Source: Trypanosoma brucei gambiense DAL972 (Eukaryota > Euglenozoa > Kinetoplastea > Trypanosomatida > Trypanosomatidae). From it: a stretch of 64,000 nucleotides of DNA. Below are positions 21,742-30,992 of this stretch, in pieces. The stretch is taken from positions 3,968,001 to 4,032,000 of the forward strand of contig NC_026744.1 in NCBI RefSeq assembly GCF_000210295.1, written 5' to 3'. Within the stretch, counting starts at the first letter, position 1; every line of letters starts with the position of its first letter. The translations under genes were made by a program, and so were the position numbers. The notes below the pieces were generated by a model that was not told the origin of the DNA, did no database searches, and worked only from the letters and a program-made list of their open reading frames with translations.

Positions 21742-22872
21742 TTACTCCTCCTGTTCTTCAAGTTCATATACGCCCACATCACATCCGTCAAGTACTCCTT
21801 CTTCATCATCTTCATCTTCATCCTCATCATCATCTACGCATGGATTGGCCAATATTTCACGAATGCTTCGGTCGTACCCCTTTTTTTTTACGTTCTCGAC
21901 GGCAAGTCGGTACTGTTTGAGCGCATCACCAGCCTTTTGTGGGTCTACAGCCGCCTGTGACTTTCCATTGAAGGTTATGGGAACATCCTGCATACATTTG
22001 GAGGGTGAAGGCGCTTGAACTACGCGGGCCGCAGGGCTGCTGGTGCGAGCGCAAAAAGTCACTGGACAACTCCTCGACCGAGTTTGTAACGACCCATAGC
22101 TATTACGAGACACAATTACTTCCCTCACAGCAAAGTTACCACTCAAGTTGGCAACTCTTTCGAGTCCTTTGCATGGAAGATTGTGGCTGCTGGACACCCC
22201 CACCTTCTGATCGACTCTCAATGGCGTTGTGCGTAGCGAACACGGGCGTTGTTGAACATGAGTCCTAGTTGCAGCAACATGATCAGAGGTCCAGAGCGAA
22301 AGAACATCTATATCCTCATGATTTACGTGGGACGGGGGTTGAACGGGTATACATTCTGCGGAAACTCCATAATCCACCATTGTCCTATCTGAAGCAGTGG
22401 AGGACGACACTACTGGATGGTTGGAGCCACGGTGATCCATTTGCAAACCTCTCAAGCGTACATCCTTCCTCAGTAAACTACCAGCAAGTGAGGGAATACT
22501 TGGGGTAGCGGCAGCGCATCTCCCAACCGAAGATGATGTTGCCCCCGCAGGAGGATGATGCGCCGTCGTGGAGCCGCCATAAGATTCCGGACTTGCATCC
22601 AACCAACTGACGCTTGTTGCCTCTACTAGAAGGGGCATGGCTGCGGGTATAACTCGGTTCATTTCCCTCATCTCGGCATCGTTGAAGAAACTCCCGGCCA
22701 AAATCGGTGGCACCTCATCTGCAATCCCCCTCGGCGAACTCCAGTGGTCCATTCCGCTCGAGGTTTCATTAGTTCGGCACCGGTCACTACCCCGTGGGCT
22801 GTGCGTTGGTGTGCTGCTCTCAGAATAACGGGCGTAACCGGGCCTGTCGACGTCGTTGGTACCATAAAACAT
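21742..22872 (-). CDS. Hypothetical protein with acidic tail, 376 aa
   Basis: The frame opens at a GTG at 22893; the first ATG is at 22872 (MFYGTNDVDRPGYARYS). Most of the protein is low-complexity (Ser, Pro, Gly, Thr). A short region near residues 300-345 (DPQKAGDALKQYRLAVENVKKKGYDRSIREI) looks helical and is the likeliest conserved part. It is followed by an Asp/Glu-only run and a Glu-rich end. No catalytic motif, signal peptide or membrane helix is present. I do not recognise the family. A pyrimidine-rich coding-strand stretch (plus strand 22940-22985) followed by AG supports splicing just upstream. Confidence 0.7.
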   Translation of the reverse strand: MFYGTNDVDRPGYARYSESSTPTHSPRGSDRCRTNETSSGMDHWSSPRGIADEVPPILAGSFFNDAEMREMNRVIPAAMPLLVEATSVSWLDASPESYGGSTTAHHPPAGATSSSVGRCAAATPSIPSLAGSLLRKDVRLRGLQMDHRGSNHPVVSSSTASDRTMVDYGVSAECIPVQPPSHVNHEDIDVLSLWTSDHVAATRTHVQQRPCSLRTTPLRVDQKVGVSSSHNLPCKGLERVANLSGNFAVREVIVSRNSYGSLQTRSRSCPVTFCARTSSPAARVVQAPSPSKCMQDVPITFNGKSQAAVDPQKAGDALKQYRLAVENVKKKGYDRSIREILANPCVDDDEDEDEDDEEGVLDGCDVGVYELEEQEE

Positions 22873-23431
22873 TTGTACTTGAACCTCAGACACACAAACT
22901 CAGAACAATACCTACAACAAATGTAACGGTACCACAATGAACAAAAAGGGGGAAATGGGCGAAAGAGAGAGAGAAAGATAGAGATGACCATTCGAATAGG
23001 CTACAGCCAGCCTCAGATTCACGCGCGTGCTCACAAGTAAGCCACGATTGAATTAATGGGAAGTAGATTGCACTTATGAAAAAAAAAAAAACGCAGACCA
23101 CACAGCACAAGAAACCTCGAAAACGCAATGGATCTTCTCGGGGAACTTTCATCTACCGGTGGGCAATCATCGAGTTACGAAACTCAAGTGAGAAACCAAA
23201 CCGTAAATCTCGTACGTTACCCCTCCTCCTGCCAACACAAATACACCAAACTACCGTGTCACACTAATGGCTCAAGGGTAAGCCAACAACATCGTTCAAT
23301 TCACCGCACAGACGAAATTACCGAAACAGACCCGTTTCGCAGTAATTATATGTAAAGACGTCGAAAAGCTATCATGAAAACTTCATCAAACGGCTATTAC
23401 AGCCCTTCACCACTACCTGCGTGATCTCCTG
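22873..23431. other. Spacer, 0.56 kb
   Basis: Contains the putative splice-acceptor tract for the 376-aa gene (a GA-rich plus-strand stretch near 22940-22985) and unique sequence towards Tsr3. No gene seen. Confidence 0.6.
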
Positions 23432-24226
23432 TCATACTCCGTTACACTCGCTAACCACTTGCTCCTCTTCCTCACTAGTTTCTTCATCGACCTTCTCCAA
23501 CTCTTCGTCTGTTTCTTCACCGCAATCATCAGACGAGCTGCTGTTTTCTTCAGTATTTACTTCCCACGCATGTCTATTTTTGAGTTTACCCCTCTTCACG
23601 TTGAGTGGACCAACATCCGAGAGATCAACATTGTCAAAATCCATTTCCCTTTGCGCAGTACTTCTTCTCTTCTCTGCTTCCACGTGCTGCTCCTGAAACT
23701 CAAGCACCTCAGCCGCATTACGGCACCCCCGGTACCCTTCCAGAAGTTCCGCGTTGATATCAAAGAAACTTGCACCCCATGAGAAATACGACATGACAGC
23801 TCTTGCATCATCCATACGATCAGCGATAGCTAACGCTGCAGCGAGTGCCTCTGCGCAGTTTAGTTCTTGCGGCCGACCATAATTCACGGGGTTGGCTGCC
23901 ACTAGGAACGGAAGCAGGCGTGGGGCGCCCATCTTCATCTGACGCCATGGCACGGCATCCAACTGATTCCACGAGCAATCAACAACAGCCACTCCAAGCT
24001 GTGCAATCAAACCCGCATCTGCTGGGCTCAATGTTTCTACAGCTGTTGGTGTAAGAACTACACCTCGGAAAGGCTCTCGCAACTTCAGCAACCGCAGCGC
24101 ATTCCGGCGATGTAGCCGGCGGCCAGAACAGGCGTTGGGGTCGCACTGCTCAAAATCCCACATGGCAAGTGGTACACTACAACGGCTCCCTTCCGCATCA
24201 CATCGCGGTCCTTTGGACTTCCCCAT
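23432..24226 (-). CDS. TSR3: Tsr3-like 18S rRNA aminocarboxypropyltransferase, 264 aa
   Basis: Tsr3 transfers the aminocarboxypropyl group of S-adenosylmethionine to a hypermodified pseudouridine of 18S rRNA late in small-subunit assembly. The family is clear from LAMWDFEQCDPNACSGRRL near residue 20, the block VVLTPTAVETLSPAD, then VVDCSWNQLD and LPFLVAANPVNYGRP, and ELNCAEALAAAL, all in the usual order. The last 50 residues are a Glu/Ser-rich acidic tail, also common in eukaryotic Tsr3. Start ATG at 24226. The enzyme should act in cytoplasm or nucleus. The small basic protein just upstream might also be ribosome-related. Confidence 0.9.
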   Translation of the reverse strand: MGKSKGPRCDAEGSRCSVPLAMWDFEQCDPNACSGRRLHRRNALRLLKLREPFRGVVLTPTAVETLSPADAGLIAQLGVAVVDCSWNQLDAVPWRQMKMGAPRLLPFLVAANPVNYGRPQELNCAEALAAALAIADRMDDARAVMSYFSWGASFFDINAELLEGYRGCRNAAEVLEFQEQHVEAEKRRSTAQREMDFDNVDLSDVGPLNVKRGKLKNRHAWEVNTEENSSSSDDCGEETDEELEKVDEETSEEEEQVVSECNGV

Positions 24227-24639
24227 ATGAGTGATGTCTGCTAGTGGTGGGAGTAGCCGTGGGATTTTTACCCTCTAACATGAAGAGGGGAAAAAGAACA
24301 ATAACACACACACACAAAAAAAAAAGCAATAAGCGTAGTAAGAGAGGTGCATATATATATTGCTTTGAATAAGTGGTTTTCATCGCAAATTCTGTGCGTG
24401 TGCATGCATGCTTGTGCATAACGTAATCAGTGAGTTTTGAAAAAAAATAAAAGTTTAACGGTGGTGAAGTGTTCAATACCGCATGTCAGACGAATCGCGG
24501 AGCCTGCAAGGGTGAAACTCATGAAGGTCCACCTGTTATCCTTTAAAATACTTTATTGTCGCAGCGGCACACAGGGTGGCAACTACTTTCGGGGCAACGT
24601 GCGCACGAGCAGAGACCCAATAGTGAAACAATGATTTCA
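24227..24639. other. Spacer, 0.4 kb
   Basis: Intergenic between Tsr3 and the small basic protein, with an A-run, a short CA run near 24306-24318 and a short TA run near 24351-24360. No gene seen. Confidence 0.6.
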
Positions 24640-24975
24640 TCAGTACTTTTTCCTCAAATGTTTGACCTTGCTTTGCTCCGCTGAAGCTGCATCTGGCCTG
24701 GACCCCAACTTCGTGTTCGCGTCAGTGCTGACGGTTTTGGTGGATTCCTCGGCCCGTTTACCTTCAGACGCTGAAATGCCCCCTTCTTTACGCTCCCGCT
24801 TCACATCACCTCCAGCGAGGTTATCAAGTGCCTCGCCGAAGAGTTCTCCCTCATTTCGCTCCCGGCGATCGCGTTTTGCCCTCTTGCGCTTTGCTAAGTA
24901 CTCATCCCGTTCCCTTTCTAAACGTAGTAAATACTCGACTTGTTTCTGGCGCTTCACACGATGTTTCTTCGCCAT
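24640..24975 (-). CDS. Small, very basic hypothetical protein, 111 aa
   Basis: Start ATG at 24975. Residues 1-45 are a highly charged helix rich in Lys, Arg and Glu (MAKKHRVKRQKQVEYLLRLE). The middle is Gly/Glu/Ser-rich, and the C-terminus is again basic (KVKHLRKKY). This is the style of small nucleolar ribosome-assembly proteins, and the neighbour Tsr3 has such a role. Gene order says little about function in trypanosomatids, so this remains a guess. The family is not recognised. Confidence 0.65.
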   Translation of the reverse strand: MAKKHRVKRQKQVEYLLRLERERDEYLAKRKRAKRDRRERNEGELFGEALDNLAGGDVKRERKEGGISASEGKRAEESTKTVSTDANTKLGSRPDAASAEQSKVKHLRKKY

Positions 24976-25426
24976 ACCTGACTGTTTTAACCAGTCGAAT
25001 CGTCTTCACCACAGGCTAACACGCACGAGTGGTACCTAAAAAAAAAACCAAAAAAAGATTTGGAAGACGGATAGGTACCACAAGAATATGCAGAGAACAC
25101 TCACCTCGCGTACCGACAAATACACTAAAACATCATTTCACATCCGCCACAGTGGGTAAAGGAGTTCAAGATAGAAGGACACAGAGGTGAAAAAGCATCT
25201 ACTAACAACATCACAACGAAGAGTCTGCACGGTAAACTCCATCATCTCGCTATACATTTATAAGGAATAAAATCACAGGAAAGCAGAAGAGCAGGGGAAA
25301 TACGACGGCTAGTATCCTGCCTGGCCAACCGTTTTTCACCAATAACTAACCCTTTCGTCAGCACCGACCACAACATAATGAACAATACGCGTTGTATCCT
25401 TCCCATCATGATAAATAGAAATTTCC
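24976..25426. other. Spacer, 0.45 kb
   Basis: Intergenic. No gene, RNA or repeat of note was seen. Confidence 0.6.
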
Positions 25427-27475
25427 CTAGGCACGGAAGAACTCGTCATCCTGTTCGGGGTCTCTCGGTGCTGGGTTGTTTGGATCCACCTCAGTGCGGC
25501 GGAGCGCGTTGGCTGGGGGTCTCGACCGCCACATTATGGGTTTGCCCCGATACTTCACCACTGTGGCCTGTGAACGCTCAAGAGCGCGTTGGTTGCGCTC
25601 CTCACGCTCCGCTAGCTGTTTAGCCAAGTGAAGTACACGAGCTGCATGTCGGCGCTCCTTATCACGAGTTTTCAAGACGGACATGATCAGTGACTGCTCC
25701 ACGCCATTCTTTGGGTCTGTGATGTACCGGTGGTACTCATCTACTTTATTTTCAATAATGGTAAGCATCTCCACTGGCCCCATGTTAGCACTTGTCTCAC
25801 TTTCAGCTTGCGTGCCAGTTGGACCAGTGGCGCCCGGTGCAACAGTCGATGCGGTCTGGCCTTTCTTCTTACCTTTAGCTGCATTCTTTTTATCGAGTGC
25901 TGGACCTCTATTTGCCACAACAGCAGAATGCTTCCGCTTTCCTGAAGGATGCACTGGGGAGTTCCCGCCATCGACACCATCTTGATGCCGCGAAGGGTTG
26001 GTAGGTCTTTGATTGATGCAGCGAAAAATATCACCTACCGTCTGTTCAATGCTTTTCTTTAGCACTTCTTGTGTCATGGCAACTTTCACCGTCTTTGCAT
26101 AACCCGCTACACCGCGTCCACCTGCACTATCGACCATCGACAGCCCGGCAGCGTCACTGCTTTCTAAATCTACCAGCCGTTCCTCCAATTGGGCTAGACG
26201 ATCTTGGGATTCCTTGATACGAGATACAAGTGAATCCATCTGGGTTTGCCTTTGCTTCACCATCGCATCCATTTCCTCCCGCTCGTGCAGGAACTCCATG
26301 GCAACACGTTCCAACTCCTCCTCCAACTCTTGACTGTTTTGAATAAGGAACAAATTTCCCTCTTCAACATTAATGAAGATGTCAAGAATTTGCTCTGGCT
26401 CCGTAAAATACATGGGAATTTTATCGTGTGGGTAACTGTTGTGCAGCGCCTCACGAACCTCTTCAGCGGTGAGGGCACTGATTTCATTTCGAATGACTTC
26501 CACCTCCTCCGCCTGTCGTCGGTTCGCCTCCTCTTCGAACCTCCGGTGCAGTCCCTCCAACTGAGTCTCAAGGGGAATTAACTCCTCCTCCTCCTCGTCT
26601 TCTTTATTGCTATCATCCATATCATCAAATATAGCGTTGTTGTTCGAGTTTTTCTCAGCCTCTCTTGATGCACGCCGCGCTTCCGCTTCCTCGTACTGCT
26701 TCCTCAACTTTCTGGCCTGCCGGGCATACGCCGCTTCAGTCTCTTGCAATATTTTACCGTTGATTTCCTTGACGCGGAAGTTGGTCAGCACATCAAAAAA
26801 GAACTGAGGTGGCGTGAGGTTGTCCATAAATGTTTTATACTCCATACAGAGCTCCAGTTGCACCTCCGTTTTGCGCATATCTTGCTCTAAGTGATTTATT
26901 TGTGCCGAAAGCTTCTTAATATCAATGAGTCGTTTCTGTTTGGCCTTACTCTCACGTTCCGCCCGGCGCACGGCAGCGTCTTGTTCCAAGTTACTGTATT
27001 TGAGAAAGTTATTAAACTTCTCCTCCGTACTGGCAAGCTGCTCCTGTTGCTGGCGAAGTTTCTTGTCAACGCGGTCCATCTCCTCCTCAAGGTGCCGTAT
27101 TTCCGACTCCTTATTTGCCAGGGCCAACCGCATCAGACCAACCTCTCTTTTTTTGGCAATAAATGTTCCTGTGTTGTGCATCTCCCTAATCTCCACCGTG
27201 TGCTGACCACTTTTATTGAGGTGCGATGGAGCAGAACCTGTAGTGGCATTCTCACGCTGCGTGAGCAGTTGCTTCACGGGGTTTTTTACATTCGGCTGGC
27301 CGGTTAAGATGGCGAGATCTGCTGCCATTTTGGCATCGCCCTGTTTGATATCCTGCGCAACTGTAACCTCATGCTCATTAATCGTACCGGGAAGGTCTCC
27401 GCCGCCGCCACCGCTGCTTCTTAAGGGTTCCTTAAAGGGATTACTCGCTAGAAGTGGAGACTTCTGGAAAGACAT
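25427..27475 (-). CDS. CFAP100: CFAP100/CCDC37-like axonemal protein (MIA complex), 682 aa
   Basis: CFAP100 (MIA1 in Chlamydomonas) works with CFAP73 in the modifier-of-inner-arms complex, which controls inner dynein arm f on the axoneme. Residues about 104-225 match the DUF4200 coiled-coil domain of this family. Key blocks are FIAKKREVGLMRLAL, IRHLEEEMDRVDKK, FNNFLKYSNLEQDAAVRRAE and YKTFMDNLTPPQFF. Further coiled coils follow to about residue 460, then a disordered Lys/Gly-rich region and a helical C-terminus. The frame runs 42 codons further upstream through TA-rich spacer; the ATG at 27475 (MSFQKSPLLASNPF) is the credible start and has AG dinucleotides just upstream. The alternative is another DUF4200 paralogue (CFAP73, CCDC38, CCDC42). 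Confidence 0.75.
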   Translation of the reverse strand: MSFQKSPLLASNPFKEPLRSSGGGGGDLPGTINEHEVTVAQDIKQGDAKMAADLAILTGQPNVKNPVKQLLTQRENATTGSAPSHLNKSGQHTVEIREMHNTGTFIAKKREVGLMRLALANKESEIRHLEEEMDRVDKKLRQQQEQLASTEEKFNNFLKYSNLEQDAAVRRAERESKAKQKRLIDIKKLSAQINHLEQDMRKTEVQLELCMEYKTFMDNLTPPQFFFDVLTNFRVKEINGKILQETEAAYARQARKLRKQYEEAEARRASREAEKNSNNNAIFDDMDDSNKEDEEEEELIPLETQLEGLHRRFEEEANRRQAEEVEVIRNEISALTAEEVREALHNSYPHDKIPMYFTEPEQILDIFINVEEGNLFLIQNSQELEEELERVAMEFLHEREEMDAMVKQRQTQMDSLVSRIKESQDRLAQLEERLVDLESSDAAGLSMVDSAGGRGVAGYAKTVKVAMTQEVLKKSIEQTVGDIFRCINQRPTNPSRHQDGVDGGNSPVHPSGKRKHSAVVANRGPALDKKNAAKGKKKGQTASTVAPGATGPTGTQAESETSANMGPVEMLTIIENKVDEYHRYITDPKNGVEQSLIMSVLKTRDKERRHAARVLHLAKQLAEREERNQRALERSQATVVKYRGKPIMWRSRPPANALRRTEVDPNNPAPRDPEQDDEFFRA

Positions 27476-28404
27476 GCGGTCGTAGGCCTTTCTACTCGTT
27501 CCATATATATATATATTTATATTTATATATTGCACAAAGGTGTGAGAAAAGGAATGATTATATAAATGGTAAGGCGCCAGTGCAAGAGTTTCCGTGTGCA
27601 CATATATAAATACTTACCCATCAACACTTGCGTAAGAAATAATTGAAGATAATATCTTTAAAAGAAAACACTTCACGACGTTATCAGCACTGCACGGGTG
27701 AGCACACCACACACTCACATTTTGACAGCACGACAACAAAAAATGCAAGAACTCGTGCCGGCAATATATATAAAAAAAAGAAGTTAAACGGAGAAGTGGT
27801 GAAAAAATGGAAAAAAAAGGCAAATAATGTTTAATAGTGAAAAAGAGGCCCTCTAACGGTTGGCAGTAAGGGGATGAAAGGGAGAAACGGGTAAACGGAA
27901 AAAAGGGAATGATAAAACTGACAGCACTGACAGTTCCCCTATCCCTTTGCACTAAAAACGAAGCTGTAGGGAGTAAACAGGAGCTTTAAACACAAAGACA
28001 CAAACATACACACCAAAAAAAAAAAGAAAAAAACAACTCCAGTGTAATTTCACCAAGTCGCAGCAGGAAACAGCGGTAACGCTCATTAGCCCTTCACTTA
28101 CTTCAGGTGTTGTAAATCTTACAAGTATTTGGACGGTACAAACCGAGAGGCGGGTGAGCAAAAGAAAGAATAACAATAATAAATGAAATATCCCTCCCTT
28201 CCCACCACCTCCTACACATTATCTATCTTCTCTCTCCTTTGTACCCCCTTTTTTTTTCTCTCCCACTTGGTCATGGTATAAGTTCACTACTCCAAAACAG
28301 AAAAGAAAAGAGAAGAAAAAAAAAGCAGAAACAACATACACATACACATAACACTCCCCTCCTCCCTCCCTCATCTCATCTCATCTCATCTCCCGCATCC
28401 TCTT
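27476..28404. other. Spacer, 0.9 kb
   Basis: AT-rich with a (TA)n/TTTA run at 27507-27530, close to the CFAP100 start. No gene seen. Confidence 0.6.
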
Positions 28405-28611
28405 TTATCCTCCTTCCTCTCGTGGATTGTGTGGTTGCAGTGGAGTTACCTCCGGCACAATAATACCCGGTGGTTTGTCGCCCTGTCGTCTTACTTCATA
28501 ATCCGCTGAATCAAAAAACTGCTTTTGTCCTGGTTGCTGAAGATTACGCAAGCGGGGGTCGCGTTTCTTTGGCATCTTCACACCAGGAGGAGGTGAAGCA
28601 TTGTCAGACAT
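28405..28611 (-). CDS. Endosulfine/ARPP19-like small protein, 68 aa
   Basis: The ATG at 28611 gives a 68-residue, hydrophilic protein; the longer frame upstream is translated (AAT)n repeat and spacer. The core at residues 17-38 ends in QKQFFDSADY, resembling the endosulfine signature KYFDSGDY. In animals and yeast the Ser in that motif is phosphorylated by Greatwall/Rim15 and the protein then inhibits PP2A-B55. Here that would be Ser35 within F33-D34-S35-A36-D37-Y38. The protein is shorter than ENSA (about 120 aa), and the usual Gly of the core is Ala. Function as a PP2A inhibitor is inferred from the motif alone. Confidence 0.65.
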   Translation of the reverse strand: MSDNASPPPGVKMPKKRDPRLRNLQQPGQKQFFDSADYEVRRQGDKPPGIIVPEVTPLQPHNPREEGG

Positions 28612-29483
28612 CACCACCTCAGGTAAACAAGAGCTGCTAAGGTGTATTCTAAATAATAATAATAATAATAATAGTAATAATAATAAAAATAAACGGTCAA
28701 TGGCAACAGCGGTAGAGACACCGGGAGCAATTGAAACGGTAGCAAAAATGATCTTTTTTGCTAAAGACAAAAAAATAAATAAATAAAAATAGAAAAAGCA
28801 AGACAAGTCGCAGACCTTTGGATTGATTGTGAACCTTCTGTTTCTATTACTGTGTGATCTAGTGCAAGACAACAGAGTTCAAAGACCTTTTCAACTTGAG
28901 TCCTGTCACCGCTGCAGGGCAAAGGTGAAAATAAAAAAAAAAGAAGAAACGGATGAAGCTGTGAAAGTGAAACAATGTGAATCAACTTACACCGTAAAGA
29001 GATAATTAATAGCAAGCAAGACAGTGTGAGTGAAGGTGGGGACAACAAATATGCACGGATAACGACCAAATGTGTGAATACACGGTGAGAACATCCTACC
29101 AATAAAAAAAAATGACTAATGTCCGGAGAGAGATACCGCATCATGTCCCCCTTCTCACCTGTCACACATCAACACATGATCCCGAGAACAGAACCACGCG
29201 ACTTCACACCTCATCCGGCGAAAAATGCACAAAACAAAACCAGAAACTTTAAAGATTGCTGGGAACAGTGGGTGACACAACGAAAAAAAAAAAAGGAGGG
29301 CAGCGAAGAATGAGAGCGTGATAGAATAGAGAACAAAAAAGGAAAGAGTACTGAAGGACATATTCCAGCGCATCTTATTTCCCTCCACTATTCACTTTGG
29401 GTGAGGCAACATCGCGTCCTCCCTTGCAGCCATGCGTGGGGGCGCATGGCAATATTTAAAGTGAGTGACTTCAATAGAACGGA
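28612..29483. other. Spacer, 0.87 kb
   Basis: Holds the AAT repeat described separately and purine-rich plus-strand stretches. No gene supported. Confidence 0.6.
28651..28688. repeat. (AAT)n repeat just upstream of the endosulfine-like gene
   Basis: About 38 bases of AAT units with minor interruptions, 40 bases before the ATG. On the coding strand it reads as T-rich ATT units and may serve as part of the splice-acceptor region. Confidence 0.8.
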
Positions 29484-30440
29484 CTACAAGTCGAAATTCA
29501 TGAACACTGAATCCTTATCAGGTTGTTTGCGAACGTCTTCAGCAGCGTCAGAGCCACCTTCAGTGGTGTCACCATTCGATTTAGCATTAGGCTTCCGTAA
29601 GACTGTGAAGCTCAGCGGGTCATCCTTTGAGTACTGAACGCCCTTCACAACCACCGATTCCGCTCCTTCCGCCCCTTTCATTTTGTCCTGTGACGTACCT
29701 TTTGAAATAGATGCCTGCCACTTCTCGTACTTCTCCAACCGTCTTACTTCTGCCTCTATGCTCGGTTCCACCCCAACGCAAACAGCCGTTACGGCCTTCT
29801 CTACAGGAAAAGGCGGAACCGTAATATTTCGCATCTCCAAATACCCACCGCACAGTCGCTGCTCCAATTCACTCAGCAACTCAACCTCTCTCACAAGGCT
29901 TGTCATGGCATCTTCTTCTTCATCCATAACACGCGTGCAGAACACGTGAACGGCCTTTGTCTTGACAGCTTTGAGTATTCGTGAGTCCTCTTTGCTGTAG
30001 TGCTGGGCTAGTGGGTATTCCGATTCTCCATTATCGTACACACGAATACGCATGTCGGCACGGAAGTGCAAAGCATAGTCATCAAACAAACTATCGTTAC
30101 ATATCTTTTCCAGCACCTCAGCGCCTCGAAGCTCGCTTGTGGCGTAATCACGTCGTTTTAATTTATTATCTTTTCCAAGGCGGTGGCTCGAAAGAAAAGT
30201 GGTACCACCTCTTCCACCGTAGCGGATAGATTCATTCATGCGTCTACCCAAATGTCCCGCGAATGCGATGCACGCAGAGCAATCCAGAAAGGCGTAAGTA
30301 GGTTCATGGATGCGGAAAAGTGGATCACCAACAGTCGCCGCCTCGACCAAAGATATAGAGCCAATAATTGCAAGCAGCTGGAATATCTTGGAAATGATGG
30401 AATAATAAGATTGCGAAGTGTTACTCAGTCGTGCATACAT
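29484..30440 (-). CDS. Canopy/saposin-like (DUF3456) secretory-pathway protein, 318 aa
   Basis: The frame opens at a GTG; the first ATG is at 30440. Residues 15-34 are a hydrophobic signal sequence (IFQLLAIIGSISLVEA). After it comes a CxxC (Cys54 and Cys57 in FLDCSACIAFAG), then SELRGAEVLEKIC, HVFCTRVM and ELEQRLCGGY. This Cys pattern resembles Canopy/MIR-interacting saposin-like proteins, ER factors that assist folding of cell-surface receptors. A Glu-rich helical segment follows. The C-terminus, SVFMNFDL, might act as a divergent ER-retrieval signal, but this is uncertain. An alternative is another small Cys-rich luminal protein. Confidence 0.6.
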   Translation of the reverse strand: MYARLSNTSQSYYSIISKIFQLLAIIGSISLVEAATVGDPLFRIHEPTYAFLDCSACIAFAGHLGRRMNESIRYGGRGGTTFLSSHRLGKDNKLKRRDYATSELRGAEVLEKICNDSLFDDYALHFRADMRIRVYDNGESEYPLAQHYSKEDSRILKAVKTKAVHVFCTRVMDEEEDAMTSLVREVELLSELEQRLCGGYLEMRNITVPPFPVEKAVTAVCVGVEPSIEAEVRRLEKYEKWQASISKGTSQDKMKGAEGAESVVVKGVQYSKDDPLSFTVLRKPNAKSNGDTTEGGSDAAEDVRKQPDKDSVFMNFDL

Positions 30441-30992
30441 TGGTTGCCAACACTTGTCTCTAAACAAACGCCCTCTCACACCCTCGGTCCCTCGTAAGGC
30501 ACGGGTGCAATGTGAATCCTCCCTGCGTACCTTAAGTTTTTCCTCCTTATCTAGCGCCCCTCAAGCGTATGCAATATTCATGTGACGTTAAGTTCCAACA
30601 ACAAGAGAAGAATGTACGAAAGAAGAGAATATATCGCAAGTAGGAGTTATACCTCAATAGATATCCGATCAAAAGGAGACGAGCATGCAAACTGCTGGGA
30701 AACACGACAAGTAAACAAAACGAGTCGGTTGTAGAAACAGGTAAAGATCTACGAAATAAGCATACGAAACACCCTTCTCCATGTCAGCTCTATCATCCTT
30801 TCAGTGGGAGATATGCTTACGTGTCGTGCGGGTCTTTCCTCGCCACCCCCCCCCCCTTCTCTCTTACCAACGCCTTTTAACAACAGTAGTACTCAATTCT
30901 AAATAGCGTCATAGTTTACATAGACACAGCACCGACAGATGTTAGTGCGTTGCCTCCTCCTCCCTCCTTGTTTTTGCTCCGCATCGCGTTGC
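30441..30992. other. Spacer, 0.55 kb
   Basis: Intergenic, with a C-run near 30845-30858. No gene seen. Confidence 0.6.
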
